A stretch of 42,873 nt of DNA from an uncultured Bacteroidales bacterium (lineage in GTDB: Bacteria; Bacteroidota; Bacteroidia; Bacteroidales; P3). How positions within the stretch are numbered: the first letter of the stretch is position 1; each line of letters opens with the position of its first letter. The stretch lies in NCBI GenBank assembly GCA_900318275.1, contig ONJY01000018.1, forward strand, positions 1 through 42,873, written 5' to 3'. Position numbers and translations under genes: made by a program. The notes below the pieces were generated by a model that saw nothing but the letters and a program-made list of their open reading frames with translations, did no database searches and was not told where the DNA came from. Shown here piece by piece: positions 8,289 through 16,024 of the stretch.

Positions 8289-10141
8289 TATGGCAGCAGG
8301 TTATCTGTTATTATATTGTGGTTGTATTGCTGTATGATGGCTTTGAGCAGGCGCAGGTTGTCGGGTGTGCCGCTCTCGTGGTCGCCCATGATGAGGGTGA
8401 TGTCGTGCAGGGCGGGCTCTTGACGGTTGTTGCTGACGAGGCAGTGGTAGCCGTTGGCGTAATAGACATAACGGCCCTGCGGCTCGCGGAGCAGCGAGGT
8501 GCCGTAGGCGGCTATGGTGTCCGGCAGCCCCAGCATGTCTACGAGGGTGGGGTAGAGGTCGGTCTGCTGCACGATGCGCTGGCTACGCACGGCGGTGTCG
8601 TCCGCGGGGTCGAAGAATATCATGGGTATGCGGTACCAGCCGTCATAGTCGTTGTATTCGCGCGTGAGGCCGTGGCCGCTGTGGTCGCCGCAGATGACGA
8701 AGAGGGTGTTGTCGTACCACGGATGCTGTTTGGCGGCGGCGAAGAACTGGCGCAGGGCGTTGTCGGTGTACTCCACGCACTTGAGTATGGGGTGGCGACC
8801 TTCGACATAGCGGTCTTTGTCCTGTTCGGGGATGGGGAAGGGGTGGTGCGAGGTGACGGTGAAGACGGCAGCGAAGAAGGGCTGGCTGAAGGTGCCGATA
8901 TGTGCGGCGGTGTACTGCAGGAAGGGCGCGTCGTAGATGCCCCAGGTGCCGTCGTAGTCGTCGTTGCCGGGCTTCCAGGCGTTGTATTCGTCCATGCCGA
9001 GGTATTCGTCGAAGCCGAGCTTGCTGCAGGTGACGTCGAAGTCCATGACGCCGTTGTAGGAACCGTGGAAGAAGGCTGTGTGGTAGCCGTTGCGGCGCAG
9101 GGTGGCGGGCAGACCTGTGTAGGTGTCCTGTTCGCCGTAGGCCGAGTTGGTGAAGGGACGGCTCATAAGGTTGGGGATACCCGAGCAGATGGCCATGATG
9201 CCCTCGATGCTCTTCTTGCCGTTGGCGCGACCGTCGTAGAGGGTGCTGTGCTGCGCCAGCGAGTCGAGGAACGGTGTGCGTGTCTCGGCATCTTCCTGAG
9301 TGTTGTAGCAACCCATGAACTCCTGACCGAAGCTCTCAAGGATGATGAACATCACGTTCTTGCGTCTCGCGGTGTCGGCCACCGCGGTGTCGGGCGTCAG
9401 CACCGTCGGACAGACGGCGCTTGCTTCCTCCATGGGCATGTAGTCTTTCTCCTCGAGGTCGGGGGTGAAGAGGGTGCGCAGTATGTTGTAGGCGTCGTTG
9501 CTGACGAGCGCCGTGTTCTTGGGTTGCACATAGTGTGCTGCGTCGCTGGGCTTCAGCGCATGTCCGATGCCGCCGCGAACGAGGAACACCACCAGCAGCA
9601 CCGACAGCAGCAGACGCCAGTCGGCACGTGCTTTGTCGGGAGCCTCATAGCGGCCTATGCGGCTGTTGATGAAGAGGAACAGCAGCGTTATCGCCAGCGG
9701 GCAGGCCCATGCGAACCAGTAGTCGACGGCGAAGTGGGGCGCGAGGGAGCCCATCTGGCCGCTGATGCCGAGGTATGAGAATATCTCGTCTGAGAGCAGA
9801 CGGTAGGTATACTGGTAGTAGGCGCTGTTGCATCCGCGTGGTATCACCATGAGCAGAACTGCGGTGATGTACAGCACCTCTGTCAGGATGCGGTACCAGC
9901 GTCGGTTGCGTGCCGGCAGAGGCAGTATCATGAGGGTCAGGTAGGGGAGGAGGAACGTGGTCACGGTGGCCAGACCAAAACGCACATTGCCCAGTATAAG
10001 GCCTTTCCATTCGTCTCCGTCGAGGTGGAAGATGTGCAGGTTGCAGAGGTGGAATGCCGCCTGTGCGGCGATGAGGGCGCCGAAGGCAAGCAGTACTTTC
10101 TGCAACAGGTGGGTGTAGATATTTGTTGTCTTTTGGTTCAT
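8288..10141 (-). CDS. LTA synthase-like sulfatase-fold phosphotransferase, membrane-anchored
   Basis: This 617-residue protein has five predicted membrane helices in about the first 200 residues and a periplasmic alkaline-phosphatase/sulfatase-fold domain. The domain starts VMFIILESFGQEFMGCY (metal-ligand Glu). The putative nucleophile Ser311 is in ANGKKSIEG, where LtaS has Thr, and the metal-binding VICGDHSGHG follows further on. LtaS, MdoB and relatives transfer phosphoglycerol or phosphoethanolamine from phospholipid head groups to glycans or lipids. Gram-negative Bacteroidota have no lipoteichoic acid, so the acceptor is unknown. It is coupled to a lipid kinase gene and preceded by gldB and a GT90 gene. 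Confidence 0.88.
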   Translation of the reverse strand: MNQKTTNIYTHLLQKVLLAFGALIAAQAAFHLCNLHIFHLDGDEWKGLILGNVRFGLATVTTFLLPYLTLMILPLPARNRRWYRILTEVLYITAVLLMVIPRGCNSAYYQYTYRLLSDEIFSYLGISGQMGSLAPHFAVDYWFAWACPLAITLLFLFINSRIGRYEAPDKARADWRLLLSVLLVVFLVRGGIGHALKPSDAAHYVQPKNTALVSNDAYNILRTLFTPDLEEKDYMPMEEASAVCPTVLTPDTAVADTARRKNVMFIILESFGQEFMGCYNTQEDAETRTPFLDSLAQHSTLYDGRANGKKSIEGIMAICSGIPNLMSRPFTNSAYGEQDTYTGLPATLRRNGYHTAFFHGSYNGVMDFDVTCSKLGFDEYLGMDEYNAWKPGNDDYDGTWGIYDAPFLQYTAAHIGTFSQPFFAAVFTVTSHHPFPIPEQDKDRYVEGRHPILKCVEYTDNALRQFFAAAKQHPWYDNTLFVICGDHSGHGLTREYNDYDGWYRIPMIFFDPADDTAVRSQRIVQQTDLYPTLVDMLGLPDTIAAYGTSLLREPQGRYVYYANGYHCLVSNNRQEPALHDITLIMGDHESGTPDNLRLLKAIIQQYNHNIITDNLLP

Positions 10142-10151
10142 GTTTTAATGT

Positions 10152-11129
10152 TTAGGGACGCCAGCCTGAGGTGGAGAGTATCTCGCGGCTGTCGCTGTTG
10201 TCGAAGAGTTGCTGCATAGTGGCGCCGCTTTTCTTCATGTAGCGGTTCACTATCTGCAGGCCGATATAGGCTGTTGTGCGTGGTGCAGAACTTTGGCCGA
10301 AGGCGTTGGTGTGGGGTGCTTCGTCGATGATGTTGCGCAGCTGGCTGATGTCTGTGGTGTAGAGCATCTTGTTCTGTATCAGCCAGCCCCATACCTGTTC
10401 GGTGTTGGCTTTCATCCAGGCAAGCTGGTCGGCGGTGTAGCGCAGGAGGATGGTGTCGTGTGCCTTTGGGAGCGTCTGTTGTGCATAGTAAATGGCTTTG
10501 CCTTCGGCGATGGCGTAGTCGAGCAGGGTCATGTCGCCGTCGGGCAGCACGATGTTGGCGCGCGCAATGGCTTCCATGCAGTCGGCGGCGATATATTCCT
10601 TGCGGCTCATTCGCTCGATGTAGGCAGGGACAGCTCCAGGGAGGCAGCCTACGGCATAGCGGTCTATGGAGAGTGCCAGCTCGTGGTCGCTGCAGAAGAC
10701 GCGGTTGCGGTAGTCGTCGAAGTCGGCTGTGACGAGGGTGTAGAACTTGTCGTATTTCATCTCCGGATACAAGCGGCGCGAACGCTCCAGAGCCCCACCC
10801 AACTCATCTTCAAGCCAGCCGAGGTCGCTGTAGAGGCTGTCGGTGACAGCATAGATGCGGCGCACTGTTGGGTCGCCGACGAAAGCCCCGAGGGCCTGCA
10901 TGTATTGCGGGTTGTGCGGTTCGACGTTCAGCAGCGGGGTGTCGTAGACCTGCAGGCTGTCGACAAGGACGGCTTGAAGGTTCTCTACCGGAGAGTTGAA
11001 CAGCAGGCGCTCGAAGCGGTGGAACTGCACGGTGGAGCTGCCGCCGCTGCAGGCGGTGAGCAGCAATAGTGCGGCAGTAAGTCGTAGAGGCGTAGAGACG
11101 TATGACAATATGTTCTTGATGTGTTTCAT
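10152..11129 (-). CDS. GldB-like lipoprotein
   Basis: The ATG at 11129 gives 325 residues beginning with a signal peptide and lipobox (LLLLTAC, lipid-modified Cys27, then SGGSS), indicating a lipoprotein exported across the inner membrane. The longer open frame upstream is only the glycosyltransferase gene in another frame. The body resembles the gliding-motility GldB family, with the conserved LLDYAIAEGKAIYYAQQTLP and a late GQSSAPRTTAYIGLQIVNRYMKK region. GldB homologues are widespread in non-gliding Bacteroidota, so motility should not be inferred. The start overlaps the GT90 stop (ATGA), and the LTA-synthase-like gene starts 10 bp after its stop. Confidence 0.8.
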   Translation of the reverse strand: MKHIKNILSYVSTPLRLTAALLLLTACSGGSSTVQFHRFERLLFNSPVENLQAVLVDSLQVYDTPLLNVEPHNPQYMQALGAFVGDPTVRRIYAVTDSLYSDLGWLEDELGGALERSRRLYPEMKYDKFYTLVTADFDDYRNRVFCSDHELALSIDRYAVGCLPGAVPAYIERMSRKEYIAADCMEAIARANIVLPDGDMTLLDYAIAEGKAIYYAQQTLPKAHDTILLRYTADQLAWMKANTEQVWGWLIQNKMLYTTDISQLRNIIDEAPHTNAFGQSSAPRTTAYIGLQIVNRYMKKSGATMQQLFDNSDSREILSTSGWRP

Positions 11130-12106
11130 TGGTTGGTCATCTTGAAGTATTTCTGCATCACCAGCAGGGCTATGTAGCGCTCGCGGCGCCAGTCGCGGAA
11201 CTGTGCGACATATCTGTTGGCGTTGTCCACTATTGCTTTCAGCTCTTCCATGTGGCTGCTGTAGTAGTCCATCTTCTCCTCCAGGTCGGCAAAGTCTGCC
11301 CGTATCTCCACATAGTGCACGCCGGCCTGCAGACGGCCTTCCATGAACCATGTCTCGCAGGTGGGTTTGGGCATCACGGCCACGGAATGCGACGACATTA
11401 TCCACTTCAGGTTGGAGGCCACGTCGTTACCCTCGAGGGCCATGATGTAGCGGAAGCGCAGGTGCTCGTAGAACGACATCATGGGTTTCGACTGGCTTGT
11501 GTGCTTACGGCCTTCGGTGCTTCCGGGTATAGTGTCGGCGGCATCCACACGAGGGTTGTCGGCAAACATGCGGCAGAAAAGTGCACGGTTCTCGCGCGTG
11601 CCTATATGGCCGCGGAATATGGCGCGGTCCTCTTTCTCTTCGGGCTGCAGATGGTCGTGTATGTAGACGAAGTGGCGGCAGCGGTCGAGCTTCAGCAGTA
11701 CGCTGTTGGTGTTGTCGGTCTCCGTGGAGCGGCTCTTTACCACCGTGGGCTCCGCCGGTATCTCGCGCACGTCGCCGAAAAGGTAGTGCCACAGTAGTTG
11801 AGGGTTGAACCACTGCAACGCCTCGCGGCTGTCGTAGTAGTAGGTGCTGGGGTTCCCTTTGCGCTGCAACTGTCCTATCTGTTCGGCGTCGGCACAGAGG
11901 GTCGTTGGTGTCTTCAATTTGCAGTAGTAGTCGACGCGGTCCTGTATGTAGCCGGCGTCATAGAGTTCTGCACAGCGGCCGAGTTCCCCTTCAAGCCGTT
12001 GTCTGAAGAGCTTGTCGGGCAGCATGTCACGCAGGGCGGCCTGCATATAGTAGGCCGCCTTGGAGTTCTTGCCGCTGTGCAGCTTGTATTGCAGGGTGGT
12101 GTTCAC
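11126..12106 (-). CDS. GT90/CAP10-like glycosyltransferase
   Basis: This 326-residue soluble protein has the conserved C-terminal half of the GT90 (CAP10/LpsA-like) family. FYEHLRFRYIMALEGNDVASNLKWIMSSHSV is followed by ETWFMEGRLQAGVHYVEI and a DLEEKMDYY segment, the pattern seen in LPS-modifying and eukaryotic CAP10 enzymes. The earlier RAIFRGHIGTRENRALFCRMF is the usual sugar-nucleotide region. It probably adds a pentose or hexose to a surface glycan. The start is a GTG directly abutting the DUF349 stop (TAAGTG); an internal ATG 21 codons later is the alternative. Confidence 0.82.
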   Translation of the reverse strand: MNTTLQYKLHSGKNSKAAYYMQAALRDMLPDKLFRQRLEGELGRCAELYDAGYIQDRVDYYCKLKTPTTLCADAEQIGQLQRKGNPSTYYYDSREALQWFNPQLLWHYLFGDVREIPAEPTVVKSRSTETDNTNSVLLKLDRCRHFVYIHDHLQPEEKEDRAIFRGHIGTRENRALFCRMFADNPRVDAADTIPGSTEGRKHTSQSKPMMSFYEHLRFRYIMALEGNDVASNLKWIMSSHSVAVMPKPTCETWFMEGRLQAGVHYVEIRADFADLEEKMDYYSSHMEELKAIVDNANRYVAQFRDWRRERYIALLVMQKYFKMTNQ

Positions 12107-14026
12107 TTACTCTTCTTTTTTCTCGCCCTCTTCGGTCTCTTTGAGGATGCGCAGCTTGGCTTGCAGCAGCGCTATCTGCTGTCGTGCGCCCTGCATCTTC
12201 TTCTCAAACTCCGCCTTCAGCAGGTCGGCCTGCTTGGACGAGGCGAGGAAGCCCAGGTTGTTCTCCCATAGTGCCAGGTCGCTGCGCAGCTTCTCTATGC
12301 GCTCGGTCAGCTCCTGACGTTCGTTGCTGACGAACTTCTTTGCGTCGCCGCCTATGTTGTGCAGCCGCTCGCGGTAGGCTGTCTCCTCGGCTTCGCGTGC
12401 TGAGATTTTGAGGTGTTCGAAGATACCGTCTATCACGGCCCTGAACTCCTTGTGCAGCCGTTCTTTGTCAGCCATCGGCACAAAGCCCGCCTCTGCCCAG
12501 CGGCGCTGGAAGTCCTTTATTGTCTCGATGTTCTCCTCACGGTTGTCGCCGAAGGTGTGCGCTTTCAGCTCTGCAAGGATGGCTTCCTTCTTGGCGAGGT
12601 TCTCGGCCTCGGAGGTGCGGCGCTCCTTGAAGAACTCGCCCTTCTTGGCAAAGAACTCGTCGCAGGCGGCACGGAAGCGCTGCCATATCTTCTCGCTGAC
12701 CTTGCGGTTGGTGGCGCCGGTCTCTTTCCATTCTTTCTGCAGCTGCAGCAGTTCCTCGGTGGCTTTCTTCCAGTCTTCGCGCTTGGCAATGGCCTCCGCC
12801 TTCAGACAGAGTTCCACCTTCTTCTGGTAGTTGGCGTTCTGCTCGTCCCTTATAGTGCCGAAATGCTCTTTCTTGGCCTCGTAGTGACGGTCGATGATGC
12901 CTTTGAACTTTGTCCATATCTCTTCGTTCACCTCGCGCGGCACGGTGCCTATGGTCTTCCACACCTTCAGCAGCTCGTCGAGTGCAGAGGTGAGGTCGTT
13001 CCACTCCTTGGTGGTCTCAGGCTCCTTGGCCGTCAGCTCCTCGGCTTTGGCTATCAAGGCCTGCTTGGCCAGCAGGTTGTTGTCCATCTCTTCCTTCCGC
13101 TGGTCGTAGTATTCGCGACGGCGCTGGTCGATCTGGTTGGCTGCTGCGCAGAAGCGCTGCCATATCTCCTCGTTCTGCTCGGCAGGCACCGGTCCCGTCT
13201 CTTTCCACCGGGCACGCAGATCCTGCAGGGCTTTGAAAGCCTTGGTGACCGACGGCTCCACGATAAGCTCTTCGGCTTTCTCGCACAGCTCTATCTTCTG
13301 CTCAAGGTTCTTCTTCTGGTCCAACGCGCGAAGCTCGCGGTTTATCTTCAGCTTGTTGAAGAACTGCTCTATCTGGAAGTGGTAGCTCTGCCAGAGGTTG
13401 TTCATCTCCTCACGGGGCACCTCGCCGATGGCTTTCCAACGCTCCTGTATGTCGTTGAAACGGTCCATGGCCTGCTTCACCTGCTCCTCGCCGCTGTCGG
13501 CCAGGGTGCGCATCTCTTCTATCAAGGCCTGCTTGGCTTCTAGGTTCTTGCGTTTCTGAGCCTCCATGGCTTCGTGGTGCTGCTGGCGCAGAGCACGATA
13601 GCGGCCATAGAGAGTGCGGAATGCGTCGGCCACAGCGTCAACAACCTGTTCGGGCTGTTCGTCGGCGGCTGTTTCCTCGTTTTCGGCGGTGGGCTGTTCC
13701 TCGGGTTGTTCGGCAGGCTGTTGCTGCATTGTGGCGGTAAGCTCCGCAAAACGGTTGCGGATGTCAGCCACGCGGCTACGTATTGTCGTGACGTCCTCAT
13801 CGAGTAGTGCACGCAGCGCATCCACCAGTTCCTCACGGCTGTAGTTGGAGTAATCCACCTGGGGTTCGACGGCTTTCTCCTCGGCCTGGGGTGTTTCCGC
13901 TACAGGAGTCTCTTCGATGGAGGCTGTTGCATTGTTTTCGTTTTCTGCCACTGTGTTGGTCTCGGTGGCGACGGTGTTTTCGAGATTCTGCTCCAGAGTC
14001 TCGTTGTTGGGGGTCATTTCTTCCAT
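12107..14026 (-). CDS. DUF349 repeat protein
   Basis: This 639-residue protein has an acidic, Glu/Thr/Asn-rich N-terminal region (about residues 1-130). About five tandem DUF349 helical repeats follow, each with a W-K-x-I/T-G-x-V/A-P-like core: ERWKAIGEVPREE, ARWKETGPVPAEQ, KVWKTIGTVPREV, KEWKETGATNRKV and RRWAEAGFVPMAD. It ends in a lysine/glutamate coiled coil. No signal peptide is present, so it is probably cytoplasmic. DUF349 has no agreed molecular function. It is the first gene of the six-gene operon. Met4 is a possible alternative start. Confidence 0.88.
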   Translation of the reverse strand: MEEMTPNNETLEQNLENTVATETNTVAENENNATASIEETPVAETPQAEEKAVEPQVDYSNYSREELVDALRALLDEDVTTIRSRVADIRNRFAELTATMQQQPAEQPEEQPTAENEETAADEQPEQVVDAVADAFRTLYGRYRALRQQHHEAMEAQKRKNLEAKQALIEEMRTLADSGEEQVKQAMDRFNDIQERWKAIGEVPREEMNNLWQSYHFQIEQFFNKLKINRELRALDQKKNLEQKIELCEKAEELIVEPSVTKAFKALQDLRARWKETGPVPAEQNEEIWQRFCAAANQIDQRRREYYDQRKEEMDNNLLAKQALIAKAEELTAKEPETTKEWNDLTSALDELLKVWKTIGTVPREVNEEIWTKFKGIIDRHYEAKKEHFGTIRDEQNANYQKKVELCLKAEAIAKREDWKKATEELLQLQKEWKETGATNRKVSEKIWQRFRAACDEFFAKKGEFFKERRTSEAENLAKKEAILAELKAHTFGDNREENIETIKDFQRRWAEAGFVPMADKERLHKEFRAVIDGIFEHLKISAREAEETAYRERLHNIGGDAKKFVSNERQELTERIEKLRSDLALWENNLGFLASSKQADLLKAEFEKKMQGARQQIALLQAKLRILKETEEGEKKEE

Positions 14027-14127
14027 TGCAGAAAGTGGTTTTTGTTCAGTATTACTGTCCTCGCAGCGCGTTGAAGCTTTTGAATGACAGGTTGTTAATT
14101 CTCGTGCGCGCTCACGTGCGCAAAATG

Positions 14128-14135
14128 CAAATATA
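14128..14135 (-). promoter_or_regulatory. Likely -7 element for the DUF349 operon
   Basis: The minus strand reads TATATTTG, a perfect TAnnTTTG, about 100 nt before the DUF349 start. I see no TTTG at the expected -33 distance, so only half the promoter is supported. Confidence 0.4.
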
Positions 14136-14582
14136 AGAATATTTTTTTAATGGGAGTTGTTGGCTTTAAGTTTAAACTGCGAATTTGGCGAATTTGGCGC
14201 TCAATTCCTTGTGGATTACTCGAATTGGGGGAGAATGGGACCGCATGGCTTGGGGCCGATGCGGCCTGATGGTTTGCCAAGGACGGCCCCGAAAATATTT
14301 GCCATAGCTTTTTTAGTTTTAGAGTCTTGGAGAAAAGGTGAGGGGCGGATGGGGTTGATGGAGTGTTGATGCCGTTTAGGTGTGCTAATGGCTGGGAAAT
14401 AGCTGCTTAGCGTTAATGGGGCTCATATTTGAATGGGCGCTCAATATGTCAAAGAACTCGCTTATAGTGTTTTGGAGAGGTCGGCGCTGGCCAGGTCGCT
14501 TCCCAATCCGAATGCAAAAGTACGACGGCGGAATTGCGGTCTACGAATGATTCCGAAAATTTTCCTTTGAGTCCCAATCTGC

Positions 14583-14748
14583 GCTACAGTGCTACAGTGC
14601 TACAGTTACTTTTTATGACTCCACACCCCAATTTTAACCTCTATATCTATATATCTATATATATTTATATATATAGATATATAGATATAGAATTTTTTTT
14701 GGGTTTGGTGATGCCCATTTTCGAACTGTAGCACTGTAGCACTGTAGC
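14583..14748. repeat. Nested inverted repeat: 25-bp outer arms and a 50-nt AT palindrome
   Basis: Outer arms at 14583-14607 and 14724-14748 are perfect 25-bp reverse complements; each is a 9-bp tandem repeat (GCTACAGTG). Inside, 14641-14690 is a palindrome with 24 perfectly paired positions each side of a 2-nt centre, built only of TA steps and a few C/G. The outer part could fold as one long hairpin, and the inner part could extrude a cruciform. No transposase or open frame lies within. Confidence 0.85.
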
Positions 14749-15043
14749 AGACGTGTGTCTTTTACTGATTTTGGTTGATGGTCTTTGCTCTCTCCCTGAG
14801 ATGGTTATCTCCCTGAAGGCGGTGGTCGCAGCAGTCACTTGTTTTCCCAAACAAGTCGACAATTTCCTGACATCGTTGACAGAATTCCTGAAAAGGTTGA
14901 CAACCGCACATTCTTTTGATTGCAAAGAAAGTGATTAATTAGCAAACACATACTTTTAATACATTGATTGTTCCTGAATGTGTCAACCTATTTAATTATA
15001 TGCCCCCCATCTTTGCCTATTTTTTACTGACAAAACACCCTCT

Positions 15044-15120
15044 AGACGGCTACAAGACGGCTACAAGACGGCTACAAGACGGCTACAAGACGGCCACTAA
15101 ACAGCCACAAAACAGCCGCC
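15044..15120. repeat. 11-bp tandem repeat AGACGGCTACA (7 units)
   Basis: Four perfect copies of AGACGGCTACA (15044-15087) are followed by three decayed copies with the same 11-bp phase, ending at 15120. The stretch 15021-15080, including the preceding unique sequence, matches the reverse complement of 42074-42133 at 56 of 60 positions. Confidence 0.9.
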
Positions 15121-15219
15121 TTTTTTTCAGCTAATCGTTCGAACAGGTAATCAAGTGATATAGTGATTCCTTTTCAATCGGTATCAGCGGAACATTATGT
15201 GTTTCAAGGAATGGCGTTC

Positions 15220-16020
15220 TCAGTCGCAGAGGACATAGAGGTCGTCGCGGGGGTTGAGGAAGAGGATGGGGGTGGCCGACGGGTGTGTGATAAGCCGCCG
15301 GTCAGGTGTGCCGATAATCCAGTCGAGGGGGTCGGTGGCCCGTGGGTCGGTGGTGAGGGCTATGAGCAGGTCCGGGTGCAGGCTTTCTATGGCTTTAAGG
15401 TCAGGCGCGTGCGATGCCTCGAGCGATGTCTTGTGGTATTTGATGTTGAGCGGGGGAAATACCTTGTCGATGTAACGCAGATTGTTGTCCTGCAATGTCC
15501 GTAGCCCCGAGTCTTTGTATTGCGGTAGGGCTATGGTCAGGTCCGCTCCGAGGAATCGGGCGAGGTATGATGCCCATATCAGCTTTTCTTTGCTCTCGCG
15601 GTGAAAGTCCACTGTCAGTGCGGTATGTTCGGGCTTGTAGGAGGCATCGGTCGGGAAGCTTTTGTCGACCACCAGGTAGGCTATCTTGCACTTGCGGAAG
15701 GCGCGCAGCAGTGAGCGTGGGTTGGCGATGGAGCTGCGTGGTGCCGTCGGGTCGACGGCGGTCACTGCCAACACCGCGTTGAATACCGTCGGGAGCCCCT
15801 CTATGGCTGTGGCCCAGTCGCCACGCAGCGCCGCGTAAGGTATCTCGTACTGCTTCAGCCATCCGCTGTCGGAGTTGTCGCTCGATACATTTAGTAACAT
15901 GAGGCTCTTGTGGCGCAGCTTTGCGGCGAAAAGCCGGGCGGCGGCGATGACGGAAGGAGCTGTGTCGGGGCTCTCGACGCATGCCACCACGAACTGGTCT
16001 CCTTTGTTGATGTGCTTCAT
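15220..16020 (-). CDS. Universal stress protein-like protein, two-domain
   Basis: The 266-residue soluble protein looks like two degenerate USP-type alpha/beta units. The first begins KGDQFVVACVESPDTAPSVIAAARLFAAKLRHKSLMLLNV. The second begins near residue 135 with TALTVDFHRESKEKLIWASYLARFLGADLTIA and ends PSATPILFLNPRDD. The usual ATP-binding G-x2-G-x9-G(S/T) motif of UspA proteins is not clear, so ATP binding is doubtful. The large T9SS protein gene lies just upstream (4 bp gap), so the two may be co-transcribed. The family call is by fold pattern only. Confidence 0.6.
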   Translation of the reverse strand: MKHINKGDQFVVACVESPDTAPSVIAAARLFAAKLRHKSLMLLNVSSDNSDSGWLKQYEIPYAALRGDWATAIEGLPTVFNAVLAVTAVDPTAPRSSIANPRSLLRAFRKCKIAYLVVDKSFPTDASYKPEHTALTVDFHRESKEKLIWASYLARFLGADLTIALPQYKDSGLRTLQDNNLRYIDKVFPPLNIKYHKTSLEASHAPDLKAIESLHPDLLIALTTDPRATDPLDWIIGTPDRRLITHPSATPILFLNPRDDLYVLCD

Positions 16021-16024
16021 GGAC

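Larger units (their letters stand above)
14027..15219. other. Gene-free, repeat-rich 1.2-kb region
   Basis: No convincing gene is seen. It holds the upstream region of the DUF349 operon, a nested inverted repeat (14583-14748), a small perfect hairpin (ACTTGTTT/AAACAAGT, 14837-14856), a repeated GTTGACA, and an 11-bp repeat array (15044-15120) preceded by the conserved TTTTTACTGACAAAACA. An isolated -7-like TACTTTTG lies on the minus strand at 14515-14522. The region could be the remains of lost genes. Confidence 0.6.

Noticed and set aside
8318-9778. 486-codon open frame on the plus strand
   Set aside because: It is antisense to the LTA-synthase-like gene, which has full motif support.
12413-13543. 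376-codon open frame on the plus strand
   Set aside because: It is antisense to the DUF349 repeats; its leucine-rich sequence simply mirrors the coiled-coil codons.
14583-14748. Insertion sequence bounded by terminal inverted repeats
   Set aside because: Only 166 bp with no transposase, and the arms are themselves tandem repeats; kept as a repeat, not called as a mobile element.
14665-14925. 86-codon open frame on the minus strand
   Set aside because: It runs through the AT palindrome and one outer arm of the inverted repeat; no start context or family support.
15044-15120. CRISPR array
   Set aside because: Units are only 11 bp, directly abutting and without spacers; no cas genes are nearby.
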